64,000 nt of DNA from Novisyntrophococcus fermenticellae (GTDB taxonomy: Bacteria > Bacillota > Clostridia > Lachnospirales > Lachnospiraceae), in contig NZ_CP076458.1 of assembly GCF_018866245.1 (NCBI RefSeq), positions 372,001 to 436,000 on the forward strand, read 5' to 3'. The translations under genes and the position numbers were made by a program. A model generated the notes under the pieces. The model did no database searches and was not told the origin of the DNA. It was given only the letters and a program-made list of their open reading frames with translations. Shown in pieces: positions 27,193 to 34,749 of this stretch; positions within the stretch are counted from its first letter, which is position 1; the number at the start of each line of letters is the position of its first letter.

Positions 27193-27223
27193 ACAAATTC
27201 AGTGGAATATGGGAGGTAATTAT

Positions 27224-28612
27224 ATGTCAAGAGAACAGATGATACATGATGCAGCTATGGAGATTATGCGCGATGTGGGTGTTCGAATCCACAATGAAAA
27301 AGCGGCGAAAATTTTAAGGGATCACGGTATTCGGATGGAAGGTGATACTGCATTCTTCACGGAAGAACAGGTCATGCACTGGGTCAGGAAGGCACCAGAA
27401 TCATTTACGCTCTATGCAAGAAACCCCAAATATGACACCGTCATCGGAGGAGATCATATCAATCCGGCAGCTACTTACGGATGCGCTTTCATCGATGATT
27501 GGGATGGAACCCGGCGCCGCGGAACCATGGATGACTATATCAAGTGCTTAAAACTTGTTCAGGCGGAAGACAGTTATTCCATAAACGGAGGTATCATGAT
27601 TCAGCCCGGAGACATACCGGAAGAAACTGCAGCAGTCGAATTGTTCTATACGGCACTTTTACATTCCGATAAAGCGATCATGCTGCCCACAGGTTTTAAA
27701 AAAGAAATGGAGCTGATTGTAGAAGCAGGCTGCGAGCTCTTCGGTGGCAAGGATGCTTTCATAGAAAAACCAAGAATGATTGCTCTGATCAATACCGTTT
27801 CTCCGCTGACACTGGATGAGAGAATGCTGGACTGCCTGATGATACTCGCCGAGTATGGACAGCCGGTGATTGTTTGTCCTGCGGCCATGCTGGGTGCAAC
27901 AGGATCTCTTTCTATGGCAGGAACAATTGCCAGTGGTGCAGCCGAGAGTCTTGCCGGAATTGTGCTGGCGGAGATGATCCGACCCGGAACACCCGTTGTG
28001 TTCGGAATTCAGTCAACAGCAGCAGATATGAGAGGTGGTATCACATTTGCATGTGCGGCACCCGAAGGAACTCTTATGCAGGGATTTGCCGCAAATCTGG
28101 CAAAATTTTATGGACTTCCTTCAAGAGGAGGCGGATGCCAGACGGATGCACCTGTCATTAACTGTCAGGCCGGATATGAATCGATGCTTACATTTTCTTC
28201 CGCATACCGTCATGGAATTAATCTGATTATGGAAGCCGGTGGAGTCATGGATAGTGTAAATGCAACATCATTTGAAAAAATGATTGTCGACTTCGAAATC
28301 ATCCGTCAGGTGAAAGCATCTTTTACACCGATTGAAGTGAATGAGGAGACCTTGAATCTGGAGGAAATCAAAGAAATCGGACATGATGGCAGCTTTGTTA
28401 CCTCAGACTATACATTGGAAAATTACAGAGATTTGTATTCGCCCCATGTCGGACCACGTAATGGAAAAGGTGAAGCATATTTTAAGAGCAGCATAGATGT
28501 AGAAATTGACAGGCTGCTGAAGAAATATGAAAATGATAAGCCGGAACTGGACAGCGAACTAAAAAACAAGGTAAAAGCAGTATTGGAAAAGTCTGGACTT
28601 AATCTGGATTAA
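27224..28612 (+). CDS. Trimethylamine methyltransferase (MttB) superfamily protein, non-pyrrolysine
   Basis: MttB superfamily TIM barrel of 462 residues, start ATG 27224 after GGGAGG. These enzymes move a methyl group from a (quaternary) amine to a corrinoid protein. Characteristic stretches are GVRIHNEKAAKILRDHGI near the start, the CPAAMLGATGSLSMAGT barrel loop, and GGGCQTDAPVINCQAGYES. The frame has no internal UAG, so it belongs to the non-pyrrolysine branch whose known members demethylate glycine betaine, proline betaine or carnitine. No corrinoid protein or MtrH-like partner is in the window. The upstream betaine importer makes a quaternary amine the best substrate guess. Confidence 0.87.
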   Translation: MSREQMIHDAAMEIMRDVGVRIHNEKAAKILRDHGIRMEGDTAFFTEEQVMHWVRKAPESFTLYARNPKYDTVIGGDHINPAATYGCAFIDDWDGTRRRGTMDDYIKCLKLVQAEDSYSINGGIMIQPGDIPEETAAVELFYTALLHSDKAIMLPTGFKKEMELIVEAGCELFGGKDAFIEKPRMIALINTVSPLTLDERMLDCLMILAEYGQPVIVCPAAMLGATGSLSMAGTIASGAAESLAGIVLAEMIRPGTPVVFGIQSTAADMRGGITFACAAPEGTLMQGFAANLAKFYGLPSRGGGCQTDAPVINCQAGYESMLTFSSAYRHGINLIMEAGGVMDSVNATSFEKMIVDFEIIRQVKASFTPIEVNEETLNLEEIKEIGHDGSFVTSDYTLENYRDLYSPHVGPRNGKGEAYFKSSIDVEIDRLLKKYENDKPELDSELKNKVKAVLEKSGLNLD

Positions 28613-28703
28613 CTTGCTTGACCTCTTCTCCTTTGCGATTTAAAAATAAATTTAAATCTTGGAGAGGCAGGAGAGGTCAGCAGGAATTTAAATAGAATCA
28701 GTA

Positions 28704-28732
28704 TTGACTTTTAAAGTGAACTGTGCTATTTT
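28704..28732 (+). promoter_or_regulatory. Promoter of the ZTP-riboswitch operon
   Basis: TTGACT (28704-28709), 17 nt, TATTTT (28727-28732), placing the start at about 28740, right at the aptamer. Confidence 0.6.
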
Positions 28733-28740
28733 CTATATAG

Positions 28741-28840
28741 TTATACGACTGACGGAAGTGGAATTGACCACAGGAAGTATAATTTATGAAAAGGCCGACC
28801 GTCTGGGCAGAATGTCTGGATTGGTGTGTGGTCTTTTTTT
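28741..28840 (+). ncRNA. ZTP (pfl) riboswitch with terminator, upstream of IMP cyclohydrolase
   Basis: P1 pairs TTATAC (28741-28746) with GTATAA (28777-28782). Inside it a GTGG/CCAC hairpin follows the GACTGACGG segment. Then comes the conserved CCG...CTGGGCA loop (CCGACCGTCTGGGCA, 28796-28810), which forms the pseudoknot in the 10f-ZTP motif. The expression platform ends in GGTC plus seven T (28830-28840). ZTP signals 10-formyl-THF shortage, which fits control of AICAR transformylase. Confidence 0.85.
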
Positions 28841-28871
28841 GTTTACTTATTTTCGTATAAAGGAGATTCTT

Positions 28872-29585
28872 ATGGAATTGTTATCATTGGAAAAGGAATT
28901 AAGAGGAAATTCTTATCCCGGCAGAGGCATTATCATCGGGCGGTCTCCGGATGGAAAATCGGCGGTGGCAGCTTATTTTATCATGGGTAGAAGTGAAAAC
29001 AGCCGGAATCGCATCTTTGTGGAGCAAGGGGAAGGGATTCGTACCCAGGCCTTTGATGATTCAAAGATGGAAGACCCCAGCCTGATTATCTATGCACCTG
29101 TTCGTGTGCTTGGCAACAAAACAATTGTGACGAATGGGGACCAGACGGATACAATTTATGAGGGCATGGATAAGCAGCTCACCTTTGAGCAGTCTCTGCG
29201 GTCTCGTGCGTTTGAGCCGGATGCTCCGAATTATACACCTCGTATTTCCGGAATCCTACATGTGGAACATGGAAGCTTCAGCTATGCGATGTCAATCTTA
29301 AAAAGTAACAATGGAAATCCTGCTCAATGTAACCGTTATACCTTTGCATATAACAACTGTGTTGCCGGAGAAGGACATTTTATCCATACCTATATGCAGG
29401 ATGGGGACCCGCTGCCAAGCTTCGGGGGAGAACCGAAACCGGTGGACGTTTCCAATGATATCGATGCATTCACAAGTCTTTTATGGAGCGCGCTGAATGA
29501 GGAGAACAAAGTCTCGCTGTTTGTGCGTTATATCAATATTGAAACAGGGAAGTATGTGACGAGAATCGTAAATAAACATCAATAA
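28872..29585 (+). CDS. IMP cyclohydrolase (stand-alone)
   Basis: Final enzyme of purine biosynthesis, closing FAICAR to IMP. It is a PurO/IMP_cyclohyd-type protein of 237 residues from ATG at 28872 (AAAGGAG 8 nt upstream). An upstream in-frame start at 28704 would run through the riboswitch and is rejected. Seen: the N-terminal NSYPGRGIIIGRSPDGKSAV and, near residue 55-60, SRNRIF, followed by TNGDQTDTIY and YTPRISG. It precedes the separate AICAR formyltransferase gene by 39 bp under one ZTP riboswitch. Confidence 0.9.
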   Translation: MELLSLEKELRGNSYPGRGIIIGRSPDGKSAVAAYFIMGRSENSRNRIFVEQGEGIRTQAFDDSKMEDPSLIIYAPVRVLGNKTIVTNGDQTDTIYEGMDKQLTFEQSLRSRAFEPDAPNYTPRISGILHVEHGSFSYAMSILKSNNGNPAQCNRYTFAYNNCVAGEGHFIHTYMQDGDPLPSFGGEPKPVDVSNDIDAFTSLLWSALNEENKVSLFVRYINIETGKYVTRIVNKHQ

Positions 29586-29624
29586 GCTGCGGATGAAAGT
29601 ATATTTGGAAAAGAGGAGAGCATT

Positions 29625-30803
29625 ATGAAAGAACTGGAATTGAAATATGGCTGTAACCCAAATCAAAAGCCTTCTAAGATTTATGTGGCTGACGGCAGTA
29701 ATCTGCCGATTACCGTACTTTCCGGTAAACCCGGCTATATTAACTTTCTGGATGCGTTTAACGGATGGCAGCTTGTAAGAGAGTTGAAGCAGGCGACAGG
29801 TCTGCCGGCTGCTGCTTCCTTTAAACATGTTTCTCCTGCAGGGGCGGCTGTCGGTCTTCCTATGGATGAGACACTCCGTAAGATTTATTGGGTGGATGAT
29901 ATGGGAGAACTCTCGGCACAGGCTTGCGCATATGCCAGAGCACGCGGGGCAGACCGCATGTCATCCTTTGGGGATTTTATTGCACTGTCTGACGTATGCG
30001 ATGCGGATACTGCCTCTTTGATAAAACGTGAGGTTTCGGATGGTGTAATTGCGCCGGGCTTTACGGAGGAGGCGTTAGAAATATTAAGACAGAAGAAAAA
30101 GGGTGGATATTGCGTGATTCAGATGGATGAAAATTACAAACCGGCCCCCCTTGAGCATAAAGAAGTCTATGGTGTGACTTTTGAGCAGGGACGTCAGGAG
30201 CTTTCGATTGATGACGCACTGCTTTCCAATATTGTGACTCAGAATAAATCTCTTCCTGAAGATGCAGTGAGAGATATGAAAATTGCCCTGATTACCTTAA
30301 AATATACACAGTCAAATTCAGTATGCTTTGTAAAGGACGGACAGGCCATCGGTGTAGGTGCAGGTCAGCAGTCCCGTGTACATTGTACGCGCCTCGCGGG
30401 ACAAAAAGCTGATAACTGGTTCCTGCGCCAGTGTCCTAAAGTTCTGGGCCTTGAATTTGTGGATGGAATCCGCCGGGCGGACCGTGACAATGCAATTGAT
30501 GTCTATATTGGAGAAGCGTATATGGATGTATTGGCTGATGGTGCCTGGGAAAAGATTTTCAAGGTAAAACCTGAGGTCTTTACAAGAGAGGAAAAACGTG
30601 CATGGCTGGACCAGATGTCCGGTGTAACCCTTGGTTCAGATGCATTTTTCCCTTTCTCCGATAACATTGAAAGAGCATATAAAAGTGGAGTCTCATATGT
30701 TGCGCAGCCGGGAGGATCTGTTCGTGATGATGCTGTGATCGACTGCTGCAATAAGCATCATATGGTTATGGCCTTCACTGGAATCCGGCTGTTCCATCAC
30801 TGA
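29625..30803 (+). CDS. AICAR formyltransferase (PurH-like, without cyclohydrolase domain)
   Basis: Transfers formyl from 10-formyl-THF to AICAR, the step before IMP closure. 392 residues, against about 510-530 for bifunctional PurH: the N-terminal MGS-like cyclohydrolase domain is absent. Diagnostic AICARFT motifs are LKYGCNPNQKP at the start, FKHVSPAGAAV (catalytic Lys-His), DRMSSFGDFIALS, KYTQSNSVCFVKDGQAIGVGAGQQSR and QPGGSVRDD near the end. AGAGGAG precedes the ATG. Paired with stand-alone IMP cyclohydrolase just upstream. Confidence 0.95.
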   Translation: MKELELKYGCNPNQKPSKIYVADGSNLPITVLSGKPGYINFLDAFNGWQLVRELKQATGLPAAASFKHVSPAGAAVGLPMDETLRKIYWVDDMGELSAQACAYARARGADRMSSFGDFIALSDVCDADTASLIKREVSDGVIAPGFTEEALEILRQKKKGGYCVIQMDENYKPAPLEHKEVYGVTFEQGRQELSIDDALLSNIVTQNKSLPEDAVRDMKIALITLKYTQSNSVCFVKDGQAIGVGAGQQSRVHCTRLAGQKADNWFLRQCPKVLGLEFVDGIRRADRDNAIDVYIGEAYMDVLADGAWEKIFKVKPEVFTREEKRAWLDQMSGVTLGSDAFFPFSDNIERAYKSGVSYVAQPGGSVRDDAVIDCCNKHHMVMAFTGIRLFHH

Positions 30804-30872
30804 ATTTCGGGAACTATCATCCAATTCCTGTTTAAGGGCTGTCAGGGGCCAGGGTACACTATAATCCTTCAG

Positions 30873-30909
30873 AAAAGGCACTGCTGCAGATTTCTGCACA
30901 GTGCCTTTT
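30873..30909. terminator. Bidirectional terminator between AICARFT and M42 peptidase
   Basis: AAAAGGCACTG (30873-30883) and CAGTGCCTTTT (30899-30909), with an inner TGCAGA/TCTGCA stem. Serves two convergent genes. Confidence 0.85.
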
Positions 30910-30914
30910 CCCGT

Positions 30915-31949
30915 CTAAAAGCCCGTCTCAATATAACCCATAACCAGTTGAAAGGTTGCCTGCAATCCTTTTTCATGGGTTCGCTCAATTCCATGTGAAG
31001 CATGGACACCCTGTCCGATCAGGGCTCCCCGGATATTGCTGCCGCCCCGTAGTGCAGCGGAAACGTCGGAACCGTAATGGGGAAAGATATCTATGGCATA
31101 ATTAATACCTTTTTCCTGAGCAATTTTAATCAGGCGGTTTGTCAATTCATAGTCATAGGGTCCGGAGGAATCCATAGCACAGATGGATACCGTATACTCA
31201 TCGCCGTTTAGATCCGCTCCGATGGCACCCATGTCCACGGCCAGGAATTCTTTTATCTCCGAAGGAATATAAGAGGAGCCATGACCGATTTCTTCATAAT
31301 TACTGATTACAAATTTCAATGTATTCTTCGGAACACTTCCCTGATCCGAAAGACTTTTCAAAACGCCCAGAAGGACTGCCACAGATGCCTTATCGTCGAT
31401 GTGGCGGGATTTGATGAACCCGCTTTCAGTATGAACAAAGCAAGGGTCCAGACTGATAAAATCACCGGATTGAACGCCCAGATTTAACACATCCGCTTTA
31501 TTACTGACACATTCATCAATGGTTACAATCATATTCTTGGGGACACGTTCCAGAGTCCTGGCATCATCATAGGTATGGACGGAGGGCATGGTCGTGGAAA
31601 TTGTTCCGGTGTAGGTTCTGCCGTCTCTTGTGTGAACGTTACAATAGGTTCCTTCTATGGCCTCCATCATATAACCACCGATTGGCAGAAGATTTAAAGT
31701 CCCGGCTTCGTTGATGGAGCGGACCATAGCTCCCAGCGTATCAATATGGGCGCTTAACCCCAGCGTATCATCACTTTTTCCGGGAACAGTAATAATCAAT
31801 CCCCCTTTTTCTGTCTTTTCACAGGAATAACCGAAAGAGAGTGCCTCTTTTTTCACGTATTCGATTGAACTCTGTGTAAAACCTGACGGGCTTGGAATAT
31901 TTACCAGAGCCTCGAAAGTGTCAATGATGTATGCTAAATCCTGAGTCAT
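30915..31949 (-). CDS. M42-family metallopeptidase
   Basis: Di-zinc aminopeptidase of the M42 (glutamyl aminopeptidase/FrvX/YsdC) family, 344 residues, cytoplasmic. Zinc ligands visible: LSAHIDTLG (His-Asp), SRHIDDKAS (Asp), NYEEIGHGSS (catalytic and metal Glu), AVDMGAIG (Asp) and the C-terminal GVHASHGIERTH (His). AAAGGAAAC before ATG. The gene lies 18 bp downstream of thiT on the same strand, so it is probably transcribed from the TPP-riboswitch promoter although no thiamine role is known for the family. Confidence 0.93.
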   Translation of the reverse strand: MTQDLAYIIDTFEALVNIPSPSGFTQSSIEYVKKEALSFGYSCEKTEKGGLIITVPGKSDDTLGLSAHIDTLGAMVRSINEAGTLNLLPIGGYMMEAIEGTYCNVHTRDGRTYTGTISTTMPSVHTYDDARTLERVPKNMIVTIDECVSNKADVLNLGVQSGDFISLDPCFVHTESGFIKSRHIDDKASVAVLLGVLKSLSDQGSVPKNTLKFVISNYEEIGHGSSYIPSEIKEFLAVDMGAIGADLNGDEYTVSICAMDSSGPYDYELTNRLIKIAQEKGINYAIDIFPHYGSDVSAALRGGSNIRGALIGQGVHASHGIERTHEKGLQATFQLVMGYIETGF

Positions 31950-31967
31950 TATAAAGTTTCCTTTCTA

Positions 31968-32636
31968 TCAATCTTCCAATGCAATTCGTTTTACCTGATT
32001 CAAAGCTTTTGAAACAGCCGGGATTGAGATAAATATGACAGTCATGGCACCTTCCACGAGGATATAGCTATAATTGTAGATAATCGGATATAAACTGGCC
32101 AGTGCCTGTGGAAAATTATCAGGCATATAATCCATCCAGTACAAATAGCCGCCGAGAGAATGAAATGCACCTCTCAGTAAAATCGCTACAAGATAGCCTT
32201 TTACTAATCCATGTTTCTGATTACGGAAGAATCCTGCGGCACCCAGAGCGGCAAAGGCCAGTATATAATCGCAGCAGACCTGAAAGAAGGAAAGCACGTA
32301 GGGTTCCTGTATAAATTGCAGGATTCCATAGGCAAGTCCAACCAGAATCCCGGTTTTGGCACCATACCAGTATGCGATCAATACAATGAATAACATGGAG
32401 AACAAAGTGACCGTGCCTCCAAACGGCATATGGATCAGCTTAATATAGGATGTCAGGAATGCAAGGGCAATACCCATGCCGCAAAAGGCAGTCTGTTTTG
32501 CAGAAACCGACTTTTTCCCGGCTTTTTTTCCGGTCAGAAAAGCCCCCGCCAGAAATAATACAATTATCCCGATAATACAAACCACATACCCGGCGGTTGT
32601 AAGACCACCCTCTGTATTAATCATAAAATCAAACAT
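31968..32636 (-). CDS. thiT: Thiamine ECF transporter S component
   Basis: Energy-coupling-factor substrate-binding membrane protein of the ThiT/YuaJ family, 222 residues with six hydrophobic segments. Characteristic: MPFGGTVTLFSMLFIVLIAYWYG near residue 70 and YGILQFIQEPYVLSFFQVCCDYILAFAALG, which in ThiT contain thiamine-binding aromatic residues. An extra N-terminal membrane segment (GYVVCIIGIIVLFLAGAFLTG) precedes the ThiT core. A TPP riboswitch immediately upstream confirms the assignment. The shared EcfAA'T module is not in the window. Confidence 0.93.
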   Translation of the reverse strand: MFDFMINTEGGLTTAGYVVCIIGIIVLFLAGAFLTGKKAGKKSVSAKQTAFCGMGIALAFLTSYIKLIHMPFGGTVTLFSMLFIVLIAYWYGAKTGILVGLAYGILQFIQEPYVLSFFQVCCDYILAFAALGAAGFFRNQKHGLVKGYLVAILLRGAFHSLGGYLYWMDYMPDNFPQALASLYPIIYNYSYILVEGAMTVIFISIPAVSKALNQVKRIALED

Positions 32637-32664
32637 AAAAAACCTCCTTCATATGTATATACGC

Positions 32665-32785
32665 AGGAGTTACCTCATCGAAATTGCTTCCTTACGCCGG
32701 TATTATCCGGTTCAAGTGATAAGGGTCAGCGGTCACCCCGCATTCTCAGCTATAAAAGCACCCCTAGCGTATTGTTTTGTTGTGG
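32665..32785 (-). ncRNA. TPP riboswitch controlling thiT
   Basis: Read on the minus strand, the THI-box landmarks occur in order: CTAGGGGTGC (32767-32758), AGCTGAGAATGCGG, GACCCTT, GAACCGGATAATACCGGCGTAAGGAA. After the aptamer AACTCCT can pair with the AGGAGG ribosome site just before thiT (32641-32650), which suggests translational control. No T-run terminator is seen. Confidence 0.95.
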
Positions 32786-32789
32786 GTTA

Positions 32790-32818
32790 AGTATAAAACA
32801 ATTCATATGAACTGTCAA
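32790..32818 (-). promoter_or_regulatory. Promoter of the thiT operon
   Basis: On the minus strand TTGACA (32818-32813), 17 nt, TATACT (32795-32790), just upstream of the TPP aptamer. Confidence 0.8.
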
Positions 32819-32916
32819 CAATTCATTATAAAAAGCCGTCATGCCGGCATTTACATTTGGGGGGATAGATGATAAACTAATGTACAGTGACAGGTAAGGA
32901 ATAAGGATTGGAGCGC

Positions 32917-33651
32917 ATGGATAAGCTATATGTGATAATTCCGGCTTACAATGAAGAAGCCAATATTGAACAGGTGATAAAGCAGTGGTACCCTATTGTG
33001 GAAGATTATAATGGGCAGATGGTGATCATCGATGATGGAAGTACGGACCGTACCTATGACATATTAAGACACAAGGAGAAAGAATGCCCTCTTTTGACTG
33101 CAATTTCCAAAAGGAATGGAGGACACGGAGCAACAATTCTATACGGCTATCAATATGCTCTGGAACACCATGCCGATTATATTTTCCAGACGGATTCAGA
33201 TGGACAGACTCTTCCGGAGGAATTTGAAGCATTTTGGGAAAACAGAAGAAAGTTCGATATGGTAATCGGATTCAGAAAACACCGCGAGGATGGGTTTTCA
33301 AGGATTGTTGTAACCAGAGTATTGAGGGTGGTGACAGGAGTCTGTTTTCGTGTGCGTATACCTGATGCGAATACGCCGTACCGCCTTATGAAAGGCCAGA
33401 CATTGGCCAGATATATACATCTTATTCCTGAAAAATTCAACCTGACTAATGTATTGATAACTGTGATACTGGTTAAAAAAGGATGCAGGGTGAAGTGGCT
33501 TCCGGTGACCTTCCGGGCAAGGCAGGGCGGGGAAAATTCTATGAATATGAAAAAGATATTTAAGATCGGTCTGCAGTCGGTGATAGATTTTCGCAGGATG
33601 AATCAAATACTGCAAAGAAAAGGTGAGTGTATTGAGAAGGATGGAGTTTAA
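32917..33651 (+). CDS. Family 2 glycosyltransferase (DPM1-like)
   Basis: GT-A fold glycosyltransferase of 244 residues, cytoplasmic or membrane-associated but with no transmembrane segment. VIIPAYNEEANI at the N-terminus, metal/nucleotide motif IIDDGSTDRT (about residues 38-47), RNGGHGATILYG and the second acidic motif QTDSDGQ. It resembles polyprenyl-phosphate sugar synthases without the membrane domain. Start ATG 32917 with AAGGA 9 nt upstream. A TTG three codons earlier is an alternative. First gene of a run through to mrp. Confidence 0.85.
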   Translation: MDKLYVIIPAYNEEANIEQVIKQWYPIVEDYNGQMVIIDDGSTDRTYDILRHKEKECPLLTAISKRNGGHGATILYGYQYALEHHADYIFQTDSDGQTLPEEFEAFWENRRKFDMVIGFRKHREDGFSRIVVTRVLRVVTGVCFRVRIPDANTPYRLMKGQTLARYIHLIPEKFNLTNVLITVILVKKGCRVKWLPVTFRARQGGENSMNMKKIFKIGLQSVIDFRRMNQILQRKGECIEKDGV

Positions 33652-33652
33652 G

Positions 33653-33871
33653 ATGGAGAGGCAGGGATTGCTGGAGGTGGAGCAGGAAGTAACTGTAACA
33701 GAAAGCCAGCTTCCGACTTCTTTTTATTATACGATTGTGCCTGCTGTAGCTATGAGCAAGAACTATCCAGCTTATGAGCGCCTCCAATCAAAAAAGGGAA
33801 TTGTCAAAGAAATTAATCAGACAAGCAGGGGGTTTTATGCAATTGTTGCATTCGATGAAGAAGACATATGA
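33653..33871 (+). CDS. Small hypothetical protein
   Basis: A 72-residue acidic protein I do not recognise (MERQGLLEVEQEVTVTESQL...). It has a central hydrophobic/aromatic stretch FYYTIVPAVAMSKNYPAY and no signal peptide or Cys motif. It starts one base after the glycosyltransferase stop, with GGAG 6 nt upstream, and its end overlaps the glycosylase start, so it behaves as a translationally coupled gene. Two in-frame upstream starts (33623, 33641) would overlap the glycosyltransferase. Confidence 0.6.
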   Translation: MERQGLLEVEQEVTVTESQLPTSFYYTIVPAVAMSKNYPAYERLQSKKGIVKEINQTSRGFYAIVAFDEEDI

Positions 33872-34361
33872 CGGTTTTTTTCAGGAGCACGAAATCCCTC
33901 CTGTGTATGACCGGAATTCAAGAATATTAATATTGGGCAGTTTTCCTTCTGTAAAGTCCCGGGAGACCGGTTTTTTCTATGGACATCCACAGAATCGCTT
34001 CTGGAGGGTTCTGTCCGGAATCTGTGGGTGCGAGATTCCGGAGACGGTGAGTGAGAAAAAGAGATTTTTACTGGATCAAAGAATTGCAGTATGGGACGTG
34101 ATCGCGTCATGTACCATCGAGGGATCCAGTGACAACAGTATACGGGATGTGATTCCCAACGACCTGGGACGGATTTTAAAGACTGCAGATATCAGGCAGA
34201 TTTTTACCAATGGTACAGCAGCCGATAAGCTGTATCATAAATATATTGAAAACACTACGGGCATGAAAGCGGTGAGACTGCCCTCTACCAGTCCGGCCAA
34301 TGCGGCATGGTCTGTGGAGCGGCTGAGGGAATCCTGGGAGAAAATTCAGGCTTTTCTCTAA
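33837..34361 (+). CDS. DNA-deoxyinosine glycosylase (UDG family 6)
   Basis: Base-excision repair enzyme that removes hypoxanthine from DNA. Family 6 signature: LILGSFPSVKSRETGFFYGHPQNRFW (about residues 25-50) with the catalytic Asn, IAVWDVI, and LPSTSPANA near the C-terminus. 174 residues if the ATG at 33837 is used (weak AGGGGG upstream). ATG 33855 would give 168 residues. Both overlap the small upstream gene in another frame. Single-domain enzyme of normal length. Confidence 0.88.
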   Translation: MQLLHSMKKTYDGFFQEHEIPPVYDRNSRILILGSFPSVKSRETGFFYGHPQNRFWRVLSGICGCEIPETVSEKKRFLLDQRIAVWDVIASCTIEGSSDNSIRDVIPNDLGRILKTADIRQIFTNGTAADKLYHKYIENTTGMKAVRLPSTSPANAAWSVERLRESWEKIQAFL

Positions 34362-34389
34362 AGGTGAATCATGCAGAACGGAGGCTAGT

Positions 34390-34734
34390 ATGGAAGAGCA
34401 TATATCACACGAAAAACACAGCCATGTATTGGAAGATGGAACGGTAATCGAACATAAGCATGACCATGTACATGCACATACGCAGACAAAGGCTGTGCTG
34501 AATCGTCTGTCCCGTGCAATCGGTCATCTGGAATCTATAAAACGTATGGTAGAGGATGGACGGGACTGCAGCGAGGTGCTGATTCAGCTTTCAGCGGTAA
34601 AATCTGCAATTAATAATACAGGGAAGGTCATACTACAGGATCACATTGAGCACTGTATTGTGGATGCGGTGGAAAGCGGAGATACAGAAGCGCTGGAAGA
34701 GTTGAATAAAGCGATTGACAGATTTATAAAGTAG
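34390..34734 (+). CDS. CsoR-family copper-type repressor with His-rich N-terminus
   Basis: All-helical DUF156/CsoR regulator of 114 residues. The Cu(I) ligand set of CsoR is present with exact spacing: Cys60, His85 and Cys89 (25 and 4 residues apart, as C36-H61-C65 in the classic protein). The core begins LNRLSRAIGHLESIKRM. An extra 33-residue N-terminal tail contains eight or nine histidines (HISHEKHSH, HKHDHVHAH), which may buffer metal. No copper ATPase or chaperone is adjacent. The following gene is the Fe-S carrier Mrp, 15 bp downstream. Confidence 0.9.
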   Translation: MEEHISHEKHSHVLEDGTVIEHKHDHVHAHTQTKAVLNRLSRAIGHLESIKRMVEDGRDCSEVLIQLSAVKSAINNTGKVILQDHIEHCIVDAVESGDTEALEELNKAIDRFIK

Positions 34735-34749
34735 AAAGGAAGAATTACA

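Noticed and set aside
27286..27300. tRNA T-arm-like GTTCGAATCC
   Set aside because: It lies inside the methyltransferase coding region and no acceptor or anticodon stem surrounds it.
27224..28612. Pyrrolysine-containing MttB
   Set aside because: The frame reads through without any internal TAG, so it is the non-pyrrolysine type.
28704..28871. 56-codon extension of IMP cyclohydrolase
   Set aside because: It coincides with the promoter, ZTP aptamer and terminator.
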